A stretch of 42,973 nucleotides of DNA from Gammaproteobacteria bacterium (lineage in GTDB: Bacteria; Pseudomonadota; Gammaproteobacteria; CAIRSR01), in the NCBI GenBank assembly GCA_963575655.1, contig CAUYTY010000177.1, forward strand, positions 1 through 42,973, given 5' to 3'. Shown here piece after piece: positions 9,100 through 18,875 of the stretch (its first letter is position 1; every line of letters begins with the position of its first letter). Both the position numbers and the translations under genes were made by a program. A model generated the notes under the pieces. That model was not told the DNA's origin. It worked only from the letters and a program-made list of their open reading frames with translations, and ran no database searches.

Positions 9100-10304
9100 G
9101 GGTCGCAACAACGGGATCTCCCCAGGGGATAGCAGTACTCGGGGCGACGGGCTCCATAGGGGTCAGTACCCTCGACGTACTGGCCAATCACCCTGATCGA
9201 TTCCGGGTCATCGCCCTCGCGGCGCACCATTCCGTGGACCGCCTGTTGGCACAATGCCTACAATTCCGTCCACGTTATGCAGTACTGGCCGCCCCTGAGG
9301 CGGCCGCTGTGTTTGCAGCGCGGACACGTGAGTTACTCCCAGAATTGACGGTGTTGACCGGGGAGGAAGGGTTGGCCACGGTTGCCTCCCTGCCAGAGGT
9401 CGATCAGGTCATGGCAGCCATTGTGGGGGCCGCTGGACTACGTTCGACATTGGCGGCGGTACGCGCCGGTAAACGTGTTCTGCTCGCCAACAAGGAATCC
9501 CTGGTAATGGCCGGGCGGTTATTCATGGAAGAGGTACGCACCCACGGGGCAGAGATCCTCCCGGTCGATAGCGAGCACAACGCTGTCTTTCAGTGCCTAC
9601 CTAGTGGCGCGGGACATCTCACGGAGAAAGGGATACGCCGCATCCTACTCACGGCATCGGGGGGGCCCTTTCGTACCTGGTCGATGGAGGCCCTGGCCGA
9701 GGTTACCCCAGAGCAGGCCATCGCCCACCCCAATTGGGTCATGGGTCGCAAGATCTCCGTAGACTCCGCCACCATGATGAACAAGGGCCTGGAAGTCATC
9801 GAGGCGTGCTGGCTGTTCGATGCCCCACCAGAACGGGTAGAGGTGTTAATTCACCCCCAGAGCGTGGTCCACTCCATGGTAGAGTACGAAGATCGTTCGG
9901 TACTGGCCCAGCTTGGCAATCCCGATATGCGTACCCCCATCGCCCACGCCCTGGCGTGGCCGGAACGCATCGAATCGGGGGTGGCAAGTCTCGATTTCTG
10001 GAGCATGAAGGCGTTGCACTTCGAGCCGGTAGATCGCAGTCGTTTTCCGTGCCTGGACCTTGCCTATCAGGCCCTACGCAGAGGTGGTACCGCCCCTGCC
10101 GTGATGAATGCGGCCAATGAAATAGCGGTACAGGCATTTTTGGAGCGACAGATTCGATTTACCGACATCGTGCGTACCGTCGAGACCACATTGACCACAG
10201 TACCAATCCAATCCGCCGATAATCTCTCCAACATATTTGAGGCAGATACTGCGGCAAGGGATTGCGCGACAGATTGGATACAACACAATTTTCTCCAGCA
10301 ATAG
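9096..10304 (+). CDS. dxr: 1-deoxy-D-xylulose 5-phosphate reductoisomerase
   Basis: Second enzyme of the MEP isoprenoid pathway (DXP to MEP, NADPH and divalent metal), supplying precursors for uppS in the same cluster. The NADPH loop is [14 protein letters not shown]. The metal/substrate residues are in [13 protein letters not shown] and [20 protein letters not shown]. The C-terminal [13 protein letters not shown] is typical. I prefer the GTG at 9096: it overlaps the cdsA stop as GTGA, has GGAG 9 nt upstream, and leaves a short N-terminus (402 residues; E. coli 398). The ATG at 9075 would add seven residues with a poorer site. Confidence 0.96.
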   Translation: MRVATTGSPQGIAVLGATGSIGVSTLDVLANHPDRFRVIALAAHHSVDRLLAQCLQFRPRYAVLAAPEAAAVFAARTRELLPELTVLTGEEGLATVASLPEVDQVMAAIVGAAGLRSTLAAVRAGKRVLLANKESLVMAGRLFMEEVRTHGAEILPVDSEHNAVFQCLPSGAGHLTEKGIRRILLTASGGPFRTWSMEALAEVTPEQAIAHPNWVMGRKISVDSATMMNKGLEVIEACWLFDAPPERVEVLIHPQSVVHSMVEYEDRSVLAQLGNPDMRTPIAHALAWPERIESGVASLDFWSMKALHFEPVDRSRFPCLDLAYQALRRGGTAPAVMNAANEIAVQAFLERQIRFTDIVRTVETTLTTVPIQSADNLSNIFEADTAARDCATDWIQHNFLQQ

Positions 10305-10395
10305 AGACACTAGGAATTTTTCTGTACGATAAAAATTCTTTAATGTTTCTTGCCCGGACTGATTTCTTAATTCCGTTTTTTGCGATACAGATAAC

Positions 10396-11763
10396 GTGGA
10401 CGAACTATTACTCTCCCTCGGATCCTTTCTCGTCACTTTGGGCCTACTGGTAACGGTCCACGAATTTGGCCATTTCTGGGTAGCGCGCCGCTTGGGGGTC
10501 AAGGTGTTGCGCTTCTCGGTGGGTTTCGGTAAGCCGCTGTGGTCGCGTCGTGCGGGAGCTGATCAGACCGAATACGTCATTGGGATGCTCCCCCTCGGGG
10601 GCTACGTGAACATGCTGGACGAAACGGAGGCCCCCGTTGATGCCGAAGAGGTCCATCGTGCGTTCAATCGCCAAGGAGTCGGTCGACGGATGGCAATTGT
10701 GGTAGCAGGTCCAGTTGCCAACCTCTTGTTCGCAGTCGTTGCCTATTGGTTGATGTTCATCATCGGCGTAACTGGAGTCCGGCCGCTGTTAGGGATCGTA
10801 GAGCCAGGAACCCCAGCGGCACGGGCGGGATTTAGCGCTGGTGAGGAGATCATCAGCGTGGAGGGGTCCCCTACCCCGACCTGGGAGGCGGTTACCATCG
10901 CCCTGCTCCAGAACTCCATGGATCAGGAGGTGGTTCGCCTGGAAACTGTAGGTCCATCGGAGAAACACCACATTCGAAGCATCAACGTGGAAGGAGTGAT
11001 GCTGGGTGAGCCAGGTACGGCGCTACATGATCTGGGCTTTCATCCGGGCCGCTTCCCCCTGATACCGGTGCTGGACACGGTCGAGCCAGGCGGTGCAGCA
11101 TTCAAGGCGGGCCTCGAACCAGGAGATCGAATACGGAGTGCCAACGATCAACCCATCGAATATTGGGAACAGTGGGTGGAGTATGTGCGTACCCATCCTG
11201 GACAAACTATCCAGATCGAGGTGGACCATCTAGGTGGACACCGAGCCCTGACCATAGTCCCCGTCGCCCAGGCTGGCCCCCACGGAGCAACGGTCGGACG
11301 AATTGGGGCCTCGGTTCGCATCCCGGAAGGGTACGGCGAACGTCTGCGCGCCGATCTGAGCTATCCACCGAAAGAGGCCTTGGGGGCAGCACTGACCAAG
11401 GTGAGGGAAATGTCAATCCTCACCCTGCGCCTACTTGGGAAAATGATCGAAGGGGAGGCATCGGTAGATAACCTCTCAGGCCCGCTGAGCATCGCGCAAC
11501 TTGCTGGAAAATCAGCAGCCGTCGGCCTTTCTCCATTCCTTGCCTTCCTTGGTTTGGTGAGTCTGAGCCTGGGCGTCCTGAACTTGTTTCCTATTCCGGT
11601 CTTGGATGGGGGACATCTTCTGTATTACCTTATTGAACTGGTCACCGGGAAACCCCTCCCGGAGTGGATCCTGGCATGGGGACAGAAGTTGGGTACCGCG
11701 CTCCTCCTCAGCTTGATGACTCTTGCGGTATTTAATGACCTAAACCGGCTCTTCGGCTCCTGA
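10396..11763 (+). CDS. rseP: Site-2 intramembrane metalloprotease RseP
   Basis: A 455-residue inner-membrane zinc protease (E. coli 450) that cleaves anti-sigma-E RseA and remnant signal peptides. The zinc motif HEFGH is at 22-26 in the first membrane helix. The third zinc ligand is in [16 protein letters not shown], near residue 400. Between them lie two PDZ domains (about 115-200 and 210-300), with [15 protein letters not shown] and [19 protein letters not shown] start is used, with a weak ribosome site. It sits directly upstream of bamA, as in many Gammaproteobacteria. Confidence 0.96.
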   Translation: MDELLLSLGSFLVTLGLLVTVHEFGHFWVARRLGVKVLRFSVGFGKPLWSRRAGADQTEYVIGMLPLGGYVNMLDETEAPVDAEEVHRAFNRQGVGRRMAIVVAGPVANLLFAVVAYWLMFIIGVTGVRPLLGIVEPGTPAARAGFSAGEEIISVEGSPTPTWEAVTIALLQNSMDQEVVRLETVGPSEKHHIRSINVEGVMLGEPGTALHDLGFHPGRFPLIPVLDTVEPGGAAFKAGLEPGDRIRSANDQPIEYWEQWVEYVRTHPGQTIQIEVDHLGGHRALTIVPVAQAGPHGATVGRIGASVRIPEGYGERLRADLSYPPKEALGAALTKVREMSILTLRLLGKMIEGEASVDNLSGPLSIAQLAGKSAAVGLSPFLAFLGLVSLSLGVLNLFPIPVLDGGHLLYYLIELVTGKPLPEWILAWGQKLGTALLLSLMTLAVFNDLNRLFGS

Positions 11764-11881
11764 CAATAACATGAATCGTACAGATCGGCAGGTAGGCACG
11801 CGCGGCGTGGATTGGAATGGGCGCCCCAAATTTAGTCAATGTTCGACAGAATTCCATTGGGTTACCCTTCTGATACTCACC

Positions 11882-14215
11882 ATGAGACGCCCCCCGATGC
11901 AATGGCTCCTCTTCCTGGCAACCCTCTGGACAATCACACCAGCACTAGCGGGGACCGATCCCTTCACCATTCGCGATATCCGTATCGAAGGGTTACAACG
12001 CATCGCACCAGGTACCGTCTTTAATTATCTCCCCCTCAAGGTCGGTGATCGCATTGATAATACCGGGTCGAGCGCCGCGATTCGTGCCCTATTCAAGACG
12101 GGTTTCTTTCAGGATGTACGTTTAGAGCGGGAAAATGACCTGCTGGTGGTCGCCGTAGTGGAACGCCCCGCCATTGCCAGCGTGGAATTCTCTGGTAATC
12201 GTGAGATTGAGACCGACAAACTCAAAAGTGCCCTCAAAGATACGGGACTGGCCGAAGGCCGAGTCTTCGACCGTTCCATGCTCGCCCGCGTCGAACAAGA
12301 ATTGCAACGCCAGTATTTTGGCCGTGGCAAATACGCCATCAAGCTCCAAACCACCGTCACCCCACTCGAACGCAATCGGGTTGGGATCACCATCACCATT
12401 AACGAGGGTCGTGCGGCACGGATCCATCGTATTGCCTTAGTCGGCAATCGCGCATTCTCCGACGCAGAGCTACGTAAACAAATGGAATTGGATACCGGGG
12501 GCTGGTGGTCTTGGTTGACCAAGGATGATCAATATTCCAAAGCCAAACTAGCCGGCGACCTCGAAACTTTGCGCTCGTGGTACATGGACCGGGGGTATCT
12601 CAATTTCACTATTGACTCAACCCAGGTCTCACTTACCCCCGATAAGAAAGATGTCTACGTCACGATTAATCTCACCGAGGGTGAGGTCTACACCTACAAA
12701 GAGGTCAAACTCTCTGGCAACTTGATCGTGTCTGAGGAAAAGTTGCGCGAACTCCTTAAACTAAACCCTAACGAGGTATTTTCTCGACGTAAGGTCACCG
12801 ATGCCACCACCGCAGTCAGTGACCGTCTCGGTGAGGAGGGTTATGCCTTCGCCAATGTCAATCCGGTCCCGGAGCTGGATAAGAATACCCACCAGGTGTC
12901 GCTAACCTTCTTCATAGACCCAGGTAAGCGGACCTACGTAAATCGTATTAATTTCTCTGGTAACACCAAGACCGCAGATGTCGTATTGCGTCGGGAGATG
13001 CGTCAAATGGAAGGAGCGATGGTAGACGCTGCTAAACTAAAACGCTCCCGCACCCGACTGGATCGCCTCGGTTTTTTTGACGAGGTTACTATGCAGACCC
13101 CAGCGGTGAAAGGTACAGCAGACCTTATGGATGTAAATTTTAATGTCACCGAACGCCCCTCCGGGAGCGTCATGGCGGGTATTGGCTATGGACAGACCCA
13201 GGGTGTTATCTTGAGCGCCAGCGTCAATCAAGATAATTTTATGGGTACCGGTAACCGCGTGGTGGCATCCTTCAATAACAGTCAAATCACCCGCATCTAC
13301 AGCGCCTCCTATACCAACCCCTATTGGACAGCTGATGGTATCAGCCGCACCATTGGTATCTACGACCGTTCCACTGATGCCGCTCAGGCCAACCTCGCGG
13401 CCTATACCGCTAATAGCTATGGCACCAACATCTCGTTCGGGGTACCCATCAACGAATTCGACGGCGTCCGCTTCGGAATAGGTTATGACAATTACAATAT
13501 CACTGAAATATTCAATAGTACCCCTAAAGTCTACAGCGACTATCTAGCGGTAAACGGCCATATCTTCGGTGATGCCAAGCTTACCGCCGCTTGGGCTCAC
13601 GATACCCGCAATCGCGCCATCTTCCCCGACCGTGGCGTATGGCAATACACCTCCCTGGAAACAACTATCCCGGGCAGCACCCTTGACTATTACAAGTTGG
13701 AGTATCGTCACCACTGGTATCACCCCCTTACGGACACATTAACTTTGCTCCTACGGGGGGAAGTTGGTTATGGTGCGGGCTGGGGTAAAAACGAGAGTTC
13801 GCTCCCCTTTTTCGACCGGTTCTATGCGGGTGGGATCACCTCGGTACGTGGTTTCCGCGACAATGCCCTGGGTCCCAAGGTTAATCAACCTCTCAATCTC
13901 GATGGAACGGCCAACCTGTCAAATGGTCGACCGCTGGGCGGTGACCTGCGACTGGTGGGCGGTGCCGAAGTCCTGTTTCCCGCACCTTTTGCCAAAGATA
14001 ACAAACAATTGCGTCTAAGCGGTTTCGTTGACTTCGGCAATGTTTACGGCGTCGGTGAAAAATTCGACACCGGACAATTGCGTTATACTGCCGGTCTCGC
14101 CGCTAACTGGCAGTCCCCACTCGGCCCGCTGGTATTCAGCCTGGCCAAGCCACTTAATTCCTCAGCGGACGACGAGCGGCAGATGTTCCAATTCACCATT
14201 GGTACATCCTTCTAA
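11882..14215 (+). CDS. bamA: Outer membrane protein assembly factor BamA
   Basis: Core of the BAM complex, which folds beta-barrel proteins into the outer membrane. From the ATG at 11882 the product is 777 residues with a signal peptide (1-23, ending PALA). An upstream in-frame ATG at 11771 would place 37 residues before the signal, so it is rejected. Five POTRA domains occupy about 24-425 (opening [31 protein letters not shown]-like sequence in POTRA5). The Omp85 barrel follows. The conserved loop-6 VRGFRDN is near 654, and the chain ends FQFTIGTSF with the terminal Phe of barrel proteins. Confidence 0.97.
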   Translation: MRRPPMQWLLFLATLWTITPALAGTDPFTIRDIRIEGLQRIAPGTVFNYLPLKVGDRIDNTGSSAAIRALFKTGFFQDVRLERENDLLVVAVVERPAIASVEFSGNREIETDKLKSALKDTGLAEGRVFDRSMLARVEQELQRQYFGRGKYAIKLQTTVTPLERNRVGITITINEGRAARIHRIALVGNRAFSDAELRKQMELDTGGWWSWLTKDDQYSKAKLAGDLETLRSWYMDRGYLNFTIDSTQVSLTPDKKDVYVTINLTEGEVYTYKEVKLSGNLIVSEEKLRELLKLNPNEVFSRRKVTDATTAVSDRLGEEGYAFANVNPVPELDKNTHQVSLTFFIDPGKRTYVNRINFSGNTKTADVVLRREMRQMEGAMVDAAKLKRSRTRLDRLGFFDEVTMQTPAVKGTADLMDVNFNVTERPSGSVMAGIGYGQTQGVILSASVNQDNFMGTGNRVVASFNNSQITRIYSASYTNPYWTADGISRTIGIYDRSTDAAQANLAAYTANSYGTNISFGVPINEFDGVRFGIGYDNYNITEIFNSTPKVYSDYLAVNGHIFGDAKLTAAWAHDTRNRAIFPDRGVWQYTSLETTIPGSTLDYYKLEYRHHWYHPLTDTLTLLLRGEVGYGAGWGKNESSLPFFDRFYAGGITSVRGFRDNALGPKVNQPLNLDGTANLSNGRPLGGDLRLVGGAEVLFPAPFAKDNKQLRLSGFVDFGNVYGVGEKFDTGQLRYTAGLAANWQSPLGPLVFSLAKPLNSSADDERQMFQFTIGTSF

Positions 14216-14261
14216 ATTCCTGATATCACCCCTAGAGGTGAAAGGCGAATTTGAAATAAAC

Positions 14262-14306
14262 GTGACCGTTTACCCCTCTTTCCAACGGAAAGGGGTGAAC
14301 GATTAC
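14262..14306. repeat. R3 palindromic repeat, 45 nt, inside the bamA-skp gap
   Basis: GTGACCGTTTACCCC pairs with GGGGTGAACGATTAC, and the inner CTTTCC/GGAAAG closes on a 3-nt loop, so almost the whole unit can fold. It ends 21 nt before the skp start, just upstream of the skp ribosome site. Confidence 0.75.
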
Positions 14307-14327
14307 CAGCAAACGTGGAGGTCACAT

Positions 14328-14837
14328 TTGAAACGGTCGTATCTATTGCTCTCGGTATTTACTACCGGATTTCTACTGCCCGCACTACCAGCAGCAGCAG
14401 AGACCAAGATTGGTTTTGTCAACATGGCCCGGATTGAAGAAGAGGCACCGCAACTGGATGCCCTTCGTAAAAAATTTGAGCATGAGTTCTCACCTCGGGA
14501 AAAAGAACTGGTCACCAGCCAACGGGATCTCAAAAAGCTTGAGGATCAACTCGAACGCGACGGCGCCACCATGAGCGATAACCAACGTGCCAAACTCGAG
14601 CGTGATATCCTCGCACGACGCCGCGACCTTAAACGCACTACCGATGATTTCCGTGAAGACCTAACCATTCGTCGTAACGAGGAATTGGCCAGCCTCAACC
14701 ATCAGGTCGGAGACGTAATTCGAGACCTCGCCCGTGCTGAAAAATTCGATCTCATATTTACCGCCGGGGTGGTCTACGCCAGCGATCGAGTCGATGTTAC
14801 AGGAAGGGTGCTCGAACAACTCAGGTCGATGAAGTAG
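14328..14837 (+). CDS. skp: Periplasmic chaperone Skp/OmpH
   Basis: A 169-residue chaperone that holds unfolded outer-membrane proteins for BamA (E. coli 161). The TTG at 14328 is chosen because GGAGG lies 6 nt upstream and because translation then begins with a signal peptide (MKRSYLLLSVFTTGF...AAA, 1-24). The longer open frame runs antisense-like through the bamA end. The mature part starts KIGFVNMARIEEEAPQ, followed by the long charged coiled-coil arms of the jellyfish fold. The C-terminus FDLIFTAGVVYASDRVDVT is the OmpH body strand. It is part of the bamA-skp-lpxD-fabZ-lpxA run. Confidence 0.95.
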   Translation: MKRSYLLLSVFTTGFLLPALPAAAETKIGFVNMARIEEEAPQLDALRKKFEHEFSPREKELVTSQRDLKKLEDQLERDGATMSDNQRAKLERDILARRRDLKRTTDDFREDLTIRRNEELASLNHQVGDVIRDLARAEKFDLIFTAGVVYASDRVDVTGRVLEQLRSMK

Positions 14838-14865
14838 AAACTATCCACCAAGGGAGAGCCATCAC

Positions 14866-15900
14866 ATGGGATTAACCTTGGGTGAATTAGCGCAGCAAGT
14901 AGGCGCGACCTTCCATGGCGATACCACTATCACCATCCAGCGGATTACGACCTTAACCAATGCGGGTCCAGGAGATCTAAGTTTTCTCTCCAACCCGCGC
15001 TACCGTCGTTATCTGGCGGATACCCGAGCGGCGGCGGTGATCCTCGGTCCCGAAGATCTAGCGCAGTGCCCGGTCCCAGCTTTAGTGAGTAAAAATCCGT
15101 ATCTCGCCTTTGCCAAAGCGGTGGCAGCCTTGAATCCTGCCCCGCCTTTCCTCCAAGGCATACACCCTACTGCGGTGGTCGACCCAAATGCGGAAATAGA
15201 CGAGAGTGCCTGCATCGGTCCATTGGCTGTAGTTGAGGCCGGCGCTAAGATCGAGGCTGGGGTGATTGTCGGTCCAAGCTGCATAGTGGGTGCCGAGAGT
15301 AGCATTGGGCCAGCAAGCCGATTAGTAGCCAATGTCACCATCTGTCACGGTGTACGCATTGGGGCGCGCGTCATTCTCCATCCCGGAACGGTAATCGGCA
15401 GTGATGGCTTTGGATTGGCCCGAGATGGGGAACGCTGGTTTAAAATTCCACAAGTAGGTAGCGTAATTGTTGGTGACGACGTCGAGATCGGTGCCAATAC
15501 CACCGTAGACCGCGGCACCCTGGAGGATACAGTAATCGAAGAGGATGTTCGCATCGATAATCAGGTACAGGTCGCCCACAATTGCTACATCGGCGCCCAC
15601 ACCGCCATTGCCGGCTGCGTGGGAATTGCCGGAAGTGCTCGGATTGGACGCCGCTGCACCATTGCCGGCGCCGCAGGAATCGCCGGACACCTGGAGATCT
15701 GCGATGATGTGCATATCACCGCGATGAGCATGGTCGTCCAACCAATAACCGAACCCGGCGTCTATTCCTCAAATCTCCCCGCCGAACCTAATCGGCAGTG
15801 GCGGCGCAATGTTGCCCGTTTTCATCATCTCGATGCGATGGCCTATCGCCTGCGAACAGTAGAACAAAAATTGGCAACGCTCCTAAAAAAGGAGCCGTGA
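14866..15900 (+). CDS. lpxD: UDP-3-O-(3-hydroxyacyl)glucosamine N-acyltransferase
   Basis: Third step of lipid A synthesis, cytoplasmic, acyl-ACP dependent; 344 residues (E. coli 341). The N-terminal uridine-binding domain ([17 protein letters not shown]) is followed by left-handed beta-helix hexapeptide repeats from about 100 to 300. The catalytic His is in [17 protein letters not shown]. The C-terminal helix is [23 protein letters not shown] lies about 10 nt upstream of the ATG. It lies 28 nt after skp and so is likely cotranscribed. Confidence 0.97.
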   Translation: MGLTLGELAQQVGATFHGDTTITIQRITTLTNAGPGDLSFLSNPRYRRYLADTRAAAVILGPEDLAQCPVPALVSKNPYLAFAKAVAALNPAPPFLQGIHPTAVVDPNAEIDESACIGPLAVVEAGAKIEAGVIVGPSCIVGAESSIGPASRLVANVTICHGVRIGARVILHPGTVIGSDGFGLARDGERWFKIPQVGSVIVGDDVEIGANTTVDRGTLEDTVIEEDVRIDNQVQVAHNCYIGAHTAIAGCVGIAGSARIGRRCTIAGAAGIAGHLEICDDVHITAMSMVVQPITEPGVYSSNLPAEPNRQWRRNVARFHHLDAMAYRLRTVEQKLATLLKKEP

Positions 15901-15940
15901 ATCTTCCCGACGCAATCGTCGCGACTTTTTGGAGGCTTTA

Positions 15941-16441
15941 GTGACTGACTCAAAAGGTAGTTCTTTAAATACCCTCGATATCCATCAGGTGCTCAAACAC
16001 CTGCCACATCGTTATCCATTCTTACTCGTCGATCGCGTCCTCGATTACGAACCAAATAAGTCTCTGCGCGCCATCAAGAATGTCACCATCAACGAGCCAT
16101 TCTTCCAGGGGCACTTCCCCTTCCGTCCCGTGATGCCCGGGGTATTGATCCTGGAGGCAATTGCCCAGGCCACCGGGATCCTCGCCTTTCTTTCCACGGG
16201 AACCCTCCCCAGCGAACGCTCGCTGTATTACTTTGTGGGCGTGGACAATGCACGCTTTAAGCAACCCGTAGAACCCGGCGACCAAATGGTGCTAGAGGTC
16301 GAGGTATTACGCACCATGCGGGGAGTCTGGAAATTTCGGGGCGAAGCTAAAGTAGACGGTAAAGTAGTGGCCAGCGCCGAAATGATGTGCGCTGAACGGG
16401 AGATCGAACCTCCCACCCTCCCCGGAGGAAAGGCGTCTTGA
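15941..16441 (+). CDS. fabZ: 3-hydroxyacyl-ACP dehydratase FabZ
   Basis: Dehydrates 3-hydroxyacyl-ACP in fatty acid elongation and competes with LpxA/LpxD for the same substrate. The hot-dog fold signature [13 protein letters not shown] opens the domain. The catalytic His is in [13 protein letters not shown] and the Glu in [10 protein letters not shown]. The GTG at 15941 has GGAGG 5 nt upstream and gives 166 residues. A TTG at 15929 would include the ribosome site in the coding region, so it is rejected. The 3' end overlaps lpxA by four bases. Confidence 0.96.
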   Translation: MTDSKGSSLNTLDIHQVLKHLPHRYPFLLVDRVLDYEPNKSLRAIKNVTINEPFFQGHFPFRPVMPGVLILEAIAQATGILAFLSTGTLPSERSLYYFVGVDNARFKQPVEPGDQMVLEVEVLRTMRGVWKFRGEAKVDGKVVASAEMMCAEREIEPPTLPGGKAS

Positions 16442-17208
16442 TCGATCCGCGTGCGGTAATAGATCCTGGGGCCTCACTGGCCTCAGATGTAACTATTGGT
16501 CCCTATACCATCGTTGGACCCGGTGTAGAGATTGGGGCCGGCACTCGAATCGGTCCTCACTCCGTCATCCAGGGACCCACTCGTATTGGACGAGATAACC
16601 AAATCTTCCAATTCACATCGATCGGCGACAGCCCTCAGGATAAAAAATATCAAGGTGAACCCACCGAACTCCATATTGGTGACGGCAACACCATCCGTGA
16701 GTATTGCACGATAAATCGTGGTACCGTCCAAGGGGGAGGCATCACCAGAATTGGCGATGATAATTGGATCATGGCCTACGCTCATATTGCCCACGATTGC
16801 CAGATCGGTAGCCATGCCATCTTCGCCAATGCCGCCTCGCTTGCCGGCCATGTCAACGTAGGGGATTGGGCGATTCTCGGTGGTTTTACCTTGGTCCATC
16901 AATTCTGTTCTCTGGGTGTCCATTGTTTCACCGCCTTTGGGAGCGTCATTGGCCAGGATGTACCCCCCTATGTCCTGGTCTCCGGCCATATGGCCCGTCC
17001 CCATGGTCTTAACACCGAGGGATTACGCCGCCGTGGTTTTTCCCCCGAAACATTGCAACAGCTACGACGCGCCTACAAAATCATCTATCGCTCAGGATTT
17101 ACCCTAGAACAGGCCATTGCCCGTCTCCGGGAAATGACTGAGGAATGCCCCGAGGTTGGCTTATTCGTAGATGCACTATCGAAGGCAACTCGGGGCATTA
17201 TTCGTTAA
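16438..17208 (+). CDS. lpxA: Acyl-ACP:UDP-N-acetylglucosamine O-acyltransferase
   Basis: First step of lipid A synthesis; 256 residues (E. coli 262). It is a left-handed beta-helix with hexapeptide repeats from the N-terminus ([20 protein letters not shown]). The catalytic His lies in [12 protein letters not shown] (near 122), and the C-terminal helical domain contains [11 protein letters not shown]. The TTG start at 16438 overlaps the fabZ stop (TTGA), with GGAGG 9 nt upstream inside fabZ, so translation is probably coupled. It is the last gene of the cluster: the lpxB and rnhB that follow in E. coli are not here, and a convergent aminopeptidase gene begins 66 nt further on. Confidence 0.97.
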   Translation: MIDPRAVIDPGASLASDVTIGPYTIVGPGVEIGAGTRIGPHSVIQGPTRIGRDNQIFQFTSIGDSPQDKKYQGEPTELHIGDGNTIREYCTINRGTVQGGGITRIGDDNWIMAYAHIAHDCQIGSHAIFANAASLAGHVNVGDWAILGGFTLVHQFCSLGVHCFTAFGSVIGQDVPPYVLVSGHMARPHGLNTEGLRRRGFSPETLQQLRRAYKIIYRSGFTLEQAIARLREMTEECPEVGLFVDALSKATRGIIR

Positions 17209-17274
17209 ACGGCGTTTTCTACACACCCAGCCTAAAATTAATCATCCTCTTAGATGGAAACAATCAGACCAGTA

Positions 17275-18579
17275 TTACCCACGAAAGAATCCCCGTAGGG
17301 CCTCGCACAGGTATATTGGGTCAAACACACCACCACTTTCCCGAATACTGTGCATAGCCCAAATGGGACAACCAACATCAACCGTTGTAATCCCCAACCT
17401 GGCCGCAGTCATCGGGCCAATGGTTGACCCGCAGGCAAGATCGCTACGATGCGTGTATCTCTGAAAGGGCACTCCGACCCGTTCGCAGATCCGGATGAAC
17501 TGTGCCTCACCGACACAATCCGTGGCGTAACGCTGATTGGTGTTGATCTTGATCGCCGGTCCAGCGTTGACTTTAACCATATGCAACGGCTCGTAGGCTC
17601 TGGGAAAATTTGGGTGGTAGGCATGGGCAGCATCAGCACTAATTAGCAGACTCCGCGCCAGGGTTTGCTTATAGCTTGATGACTGCAATTCTATGACATC
17701 ACTGATTCTTTCCAGGACATCTGAGATAAAACTACCCATGGCGCCCTTGCTGCTTTCACTGCCGATTTCTTCGTGGTCAAAAAACGCGCCCACGCAGGTA
17801 TTGTCCATAGGCTCCGTTTCCAATAGCGCAGTCAAACCCGCATAGCAAGAACTGAGATTGTCAAGTTGACGGTTGGCAATAAACTCCTGTTGAGGTCCCC
17901 ATAAGCTTCCTTTTTGGGTATCGTAGACGTTGATCTCCCAGCTTATAATGTCGGAAAAATCGCATCTGAGCGACTCACTCAAGAGTTCTCCAAAATATTG
18001 ATGCGGTACTTGGTTGGGTTTAAGTCCAGCAATCAACAAAGGTAATTCCGTTTGTTTGTTGAATTTGAGCCCATCCTCATTGACGGAGCGATTCATATGG
18101 ATAGCGAGATTGGGCAGCCGTACCAACGGCGCTTCAAAACGGAACAGACGGGTTACCATCGCATCGCCAACCCGCAGACAGACTCGGCCCGCAAGACTGA
18201 GATCTCGGTCGGAAAAACTAGCCAGAATCGGACCACCGTAGACCTCGACACCCAATCGCATCATATTCTCAACCCCATGCGGCGCCAATGGCTTGAGTCG
18301 TAATCCTGGTGAATCCGTGTGGGCACCCACGATACGAAATCCGATCTCCGGTAATGGCATACTTCCTAAAATGAAGGCGATGAGCGCAGAATCTCCCCGC
18401 GTCACATAATACTTGCCCCCCGGTATTAACGACCAGGATTGAATTTCTTCCAACCGCGTAAATCCCTTCCCTCGCAATTCTCGCTCCATCGTGGCGATAA
18501 CATGCCAGGGGCTTGGGCTAGCGTCGATAAAGTCCAATAGATTCTGGGCATTTTGGCGGATCCCATTAGAGATAATCAT
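17275..18579 (-). CDS. apeB: M18 family aminopeptidase
   Basis: A 434-residue zinc aminopeptidase of the aspartyl aminopeptidase (M18) family, close to bacterial ApeB (about 430). Metal and catalytic residues appear in the usual order: His/Asp in GAHTDSPG, bridging Asp in NRQLDNLSS, the Glu pair in FFDHEEIGSES, Asp in ISADAAHAYHPN, and a terminal His in WAMHSIRESGG. It acts in the cytoplasm on N-terminal residues of peptides. The ATG at 18579 begins MIISNGIRQNAQNLLDF; GAGG lies about 13 nt upstream. It converges on lpxA. The gene symbol follows the family name and may not be used in this organism. Confidence 0.92.
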   Translation of the reverse strand: MIISNGIRQNAQNLLDFIDASPSPWHVIATMERELRGKGFTRLEEIQSWSLIPGGKYYVTRGDSALIAFILGSMPLPEIGFRIVGAHTDSPGLRLKPLAPHGVENMMRLGVEVYGGPILASFSDRDLSLAGRVCLRVGDAMVTRLFRFEAPLVRLPNLAIHMNRSVNEDGLKFNKQTELPLLIAGLKPNQVPHQYFGELLSESLRCDFSDIISWEINVYDTQKGSLWGPQQEFIANRQLDNLSSCYAGLTALLETEPMDNTCVGAFFDHEEIGSESSKGAMGSFISDVLERISDVIELQSSSYKQTLARSLLISADAAHAYHPNFPRAYEPLHMVKVNAGPAIKINTNQRYATDCVGEAQFIRICERVGVPFQRYTHRSDLACGSTIGPMTAARLGITTVDVGCPIWAMHSIRESGGVFDPIYLCEALRGFFRG

Positions 18580-18766
18580 GATGTATTAATCCTCGCTTAC
18601 CATTAGAGATTATTGGGAATAGAACCTCTCCCCCCCTCCTTAACAAGAAGAAAGTGGGAGTTGTTTCTGGACATGTTATTCCCTACCGAAATAACAAATA
18701 AGTAGCGACTTGAGTTAGGTAATTCAGACACCGGATCACCTCCTCCGCTAATGACACTAGAGCCTT
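18580..18766. other. Intergenic region with degenerate R2 repeat
   Basis: It contains GTTATTCCCTACCGAAATAAC (palindromic ends GTTATT/AATAAC, near 18673-18693). This is followed by an R2 right arm (TAGCGACTTGAGTTA, near 18704-18718). Closely similar sequence (GAAATAACAAAT followed by GGTAACTTGGGTTA) recurs near 41740-41766. Confidence 0.45.
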
Positions 18767-18810
18767 GTAACTGTTTATTCCTTCCGCAACAGGAGTGCGT
18801 GAACAGTTAC
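18767..18810. repeat. R3 palindromic repeat, 44 nt
   Basis: GTAACTGTTTA pairs with TGAACAGTTAC. Relative to the other copies, both arms carry the same C-to-T / G-to-A change (GTAACT / AGTTAC), a compensatory pair. It lies 66 nt upstream of the GGDEF/EAL gene start. Confidence 0.75.
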
Positions 18811-18875
18811 GAGCACCGACCAAAAATCCCGCCGCCCCCTTCGCGACTTATACAGGGTAATACGGATTAATTCAC

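Noticed and set aside
11771-11881. Upstream start of bamA
   Set aside because: It would put 37 polar residues in front of a clear signal peptide; the ATG at 11882 starts the signal directly.
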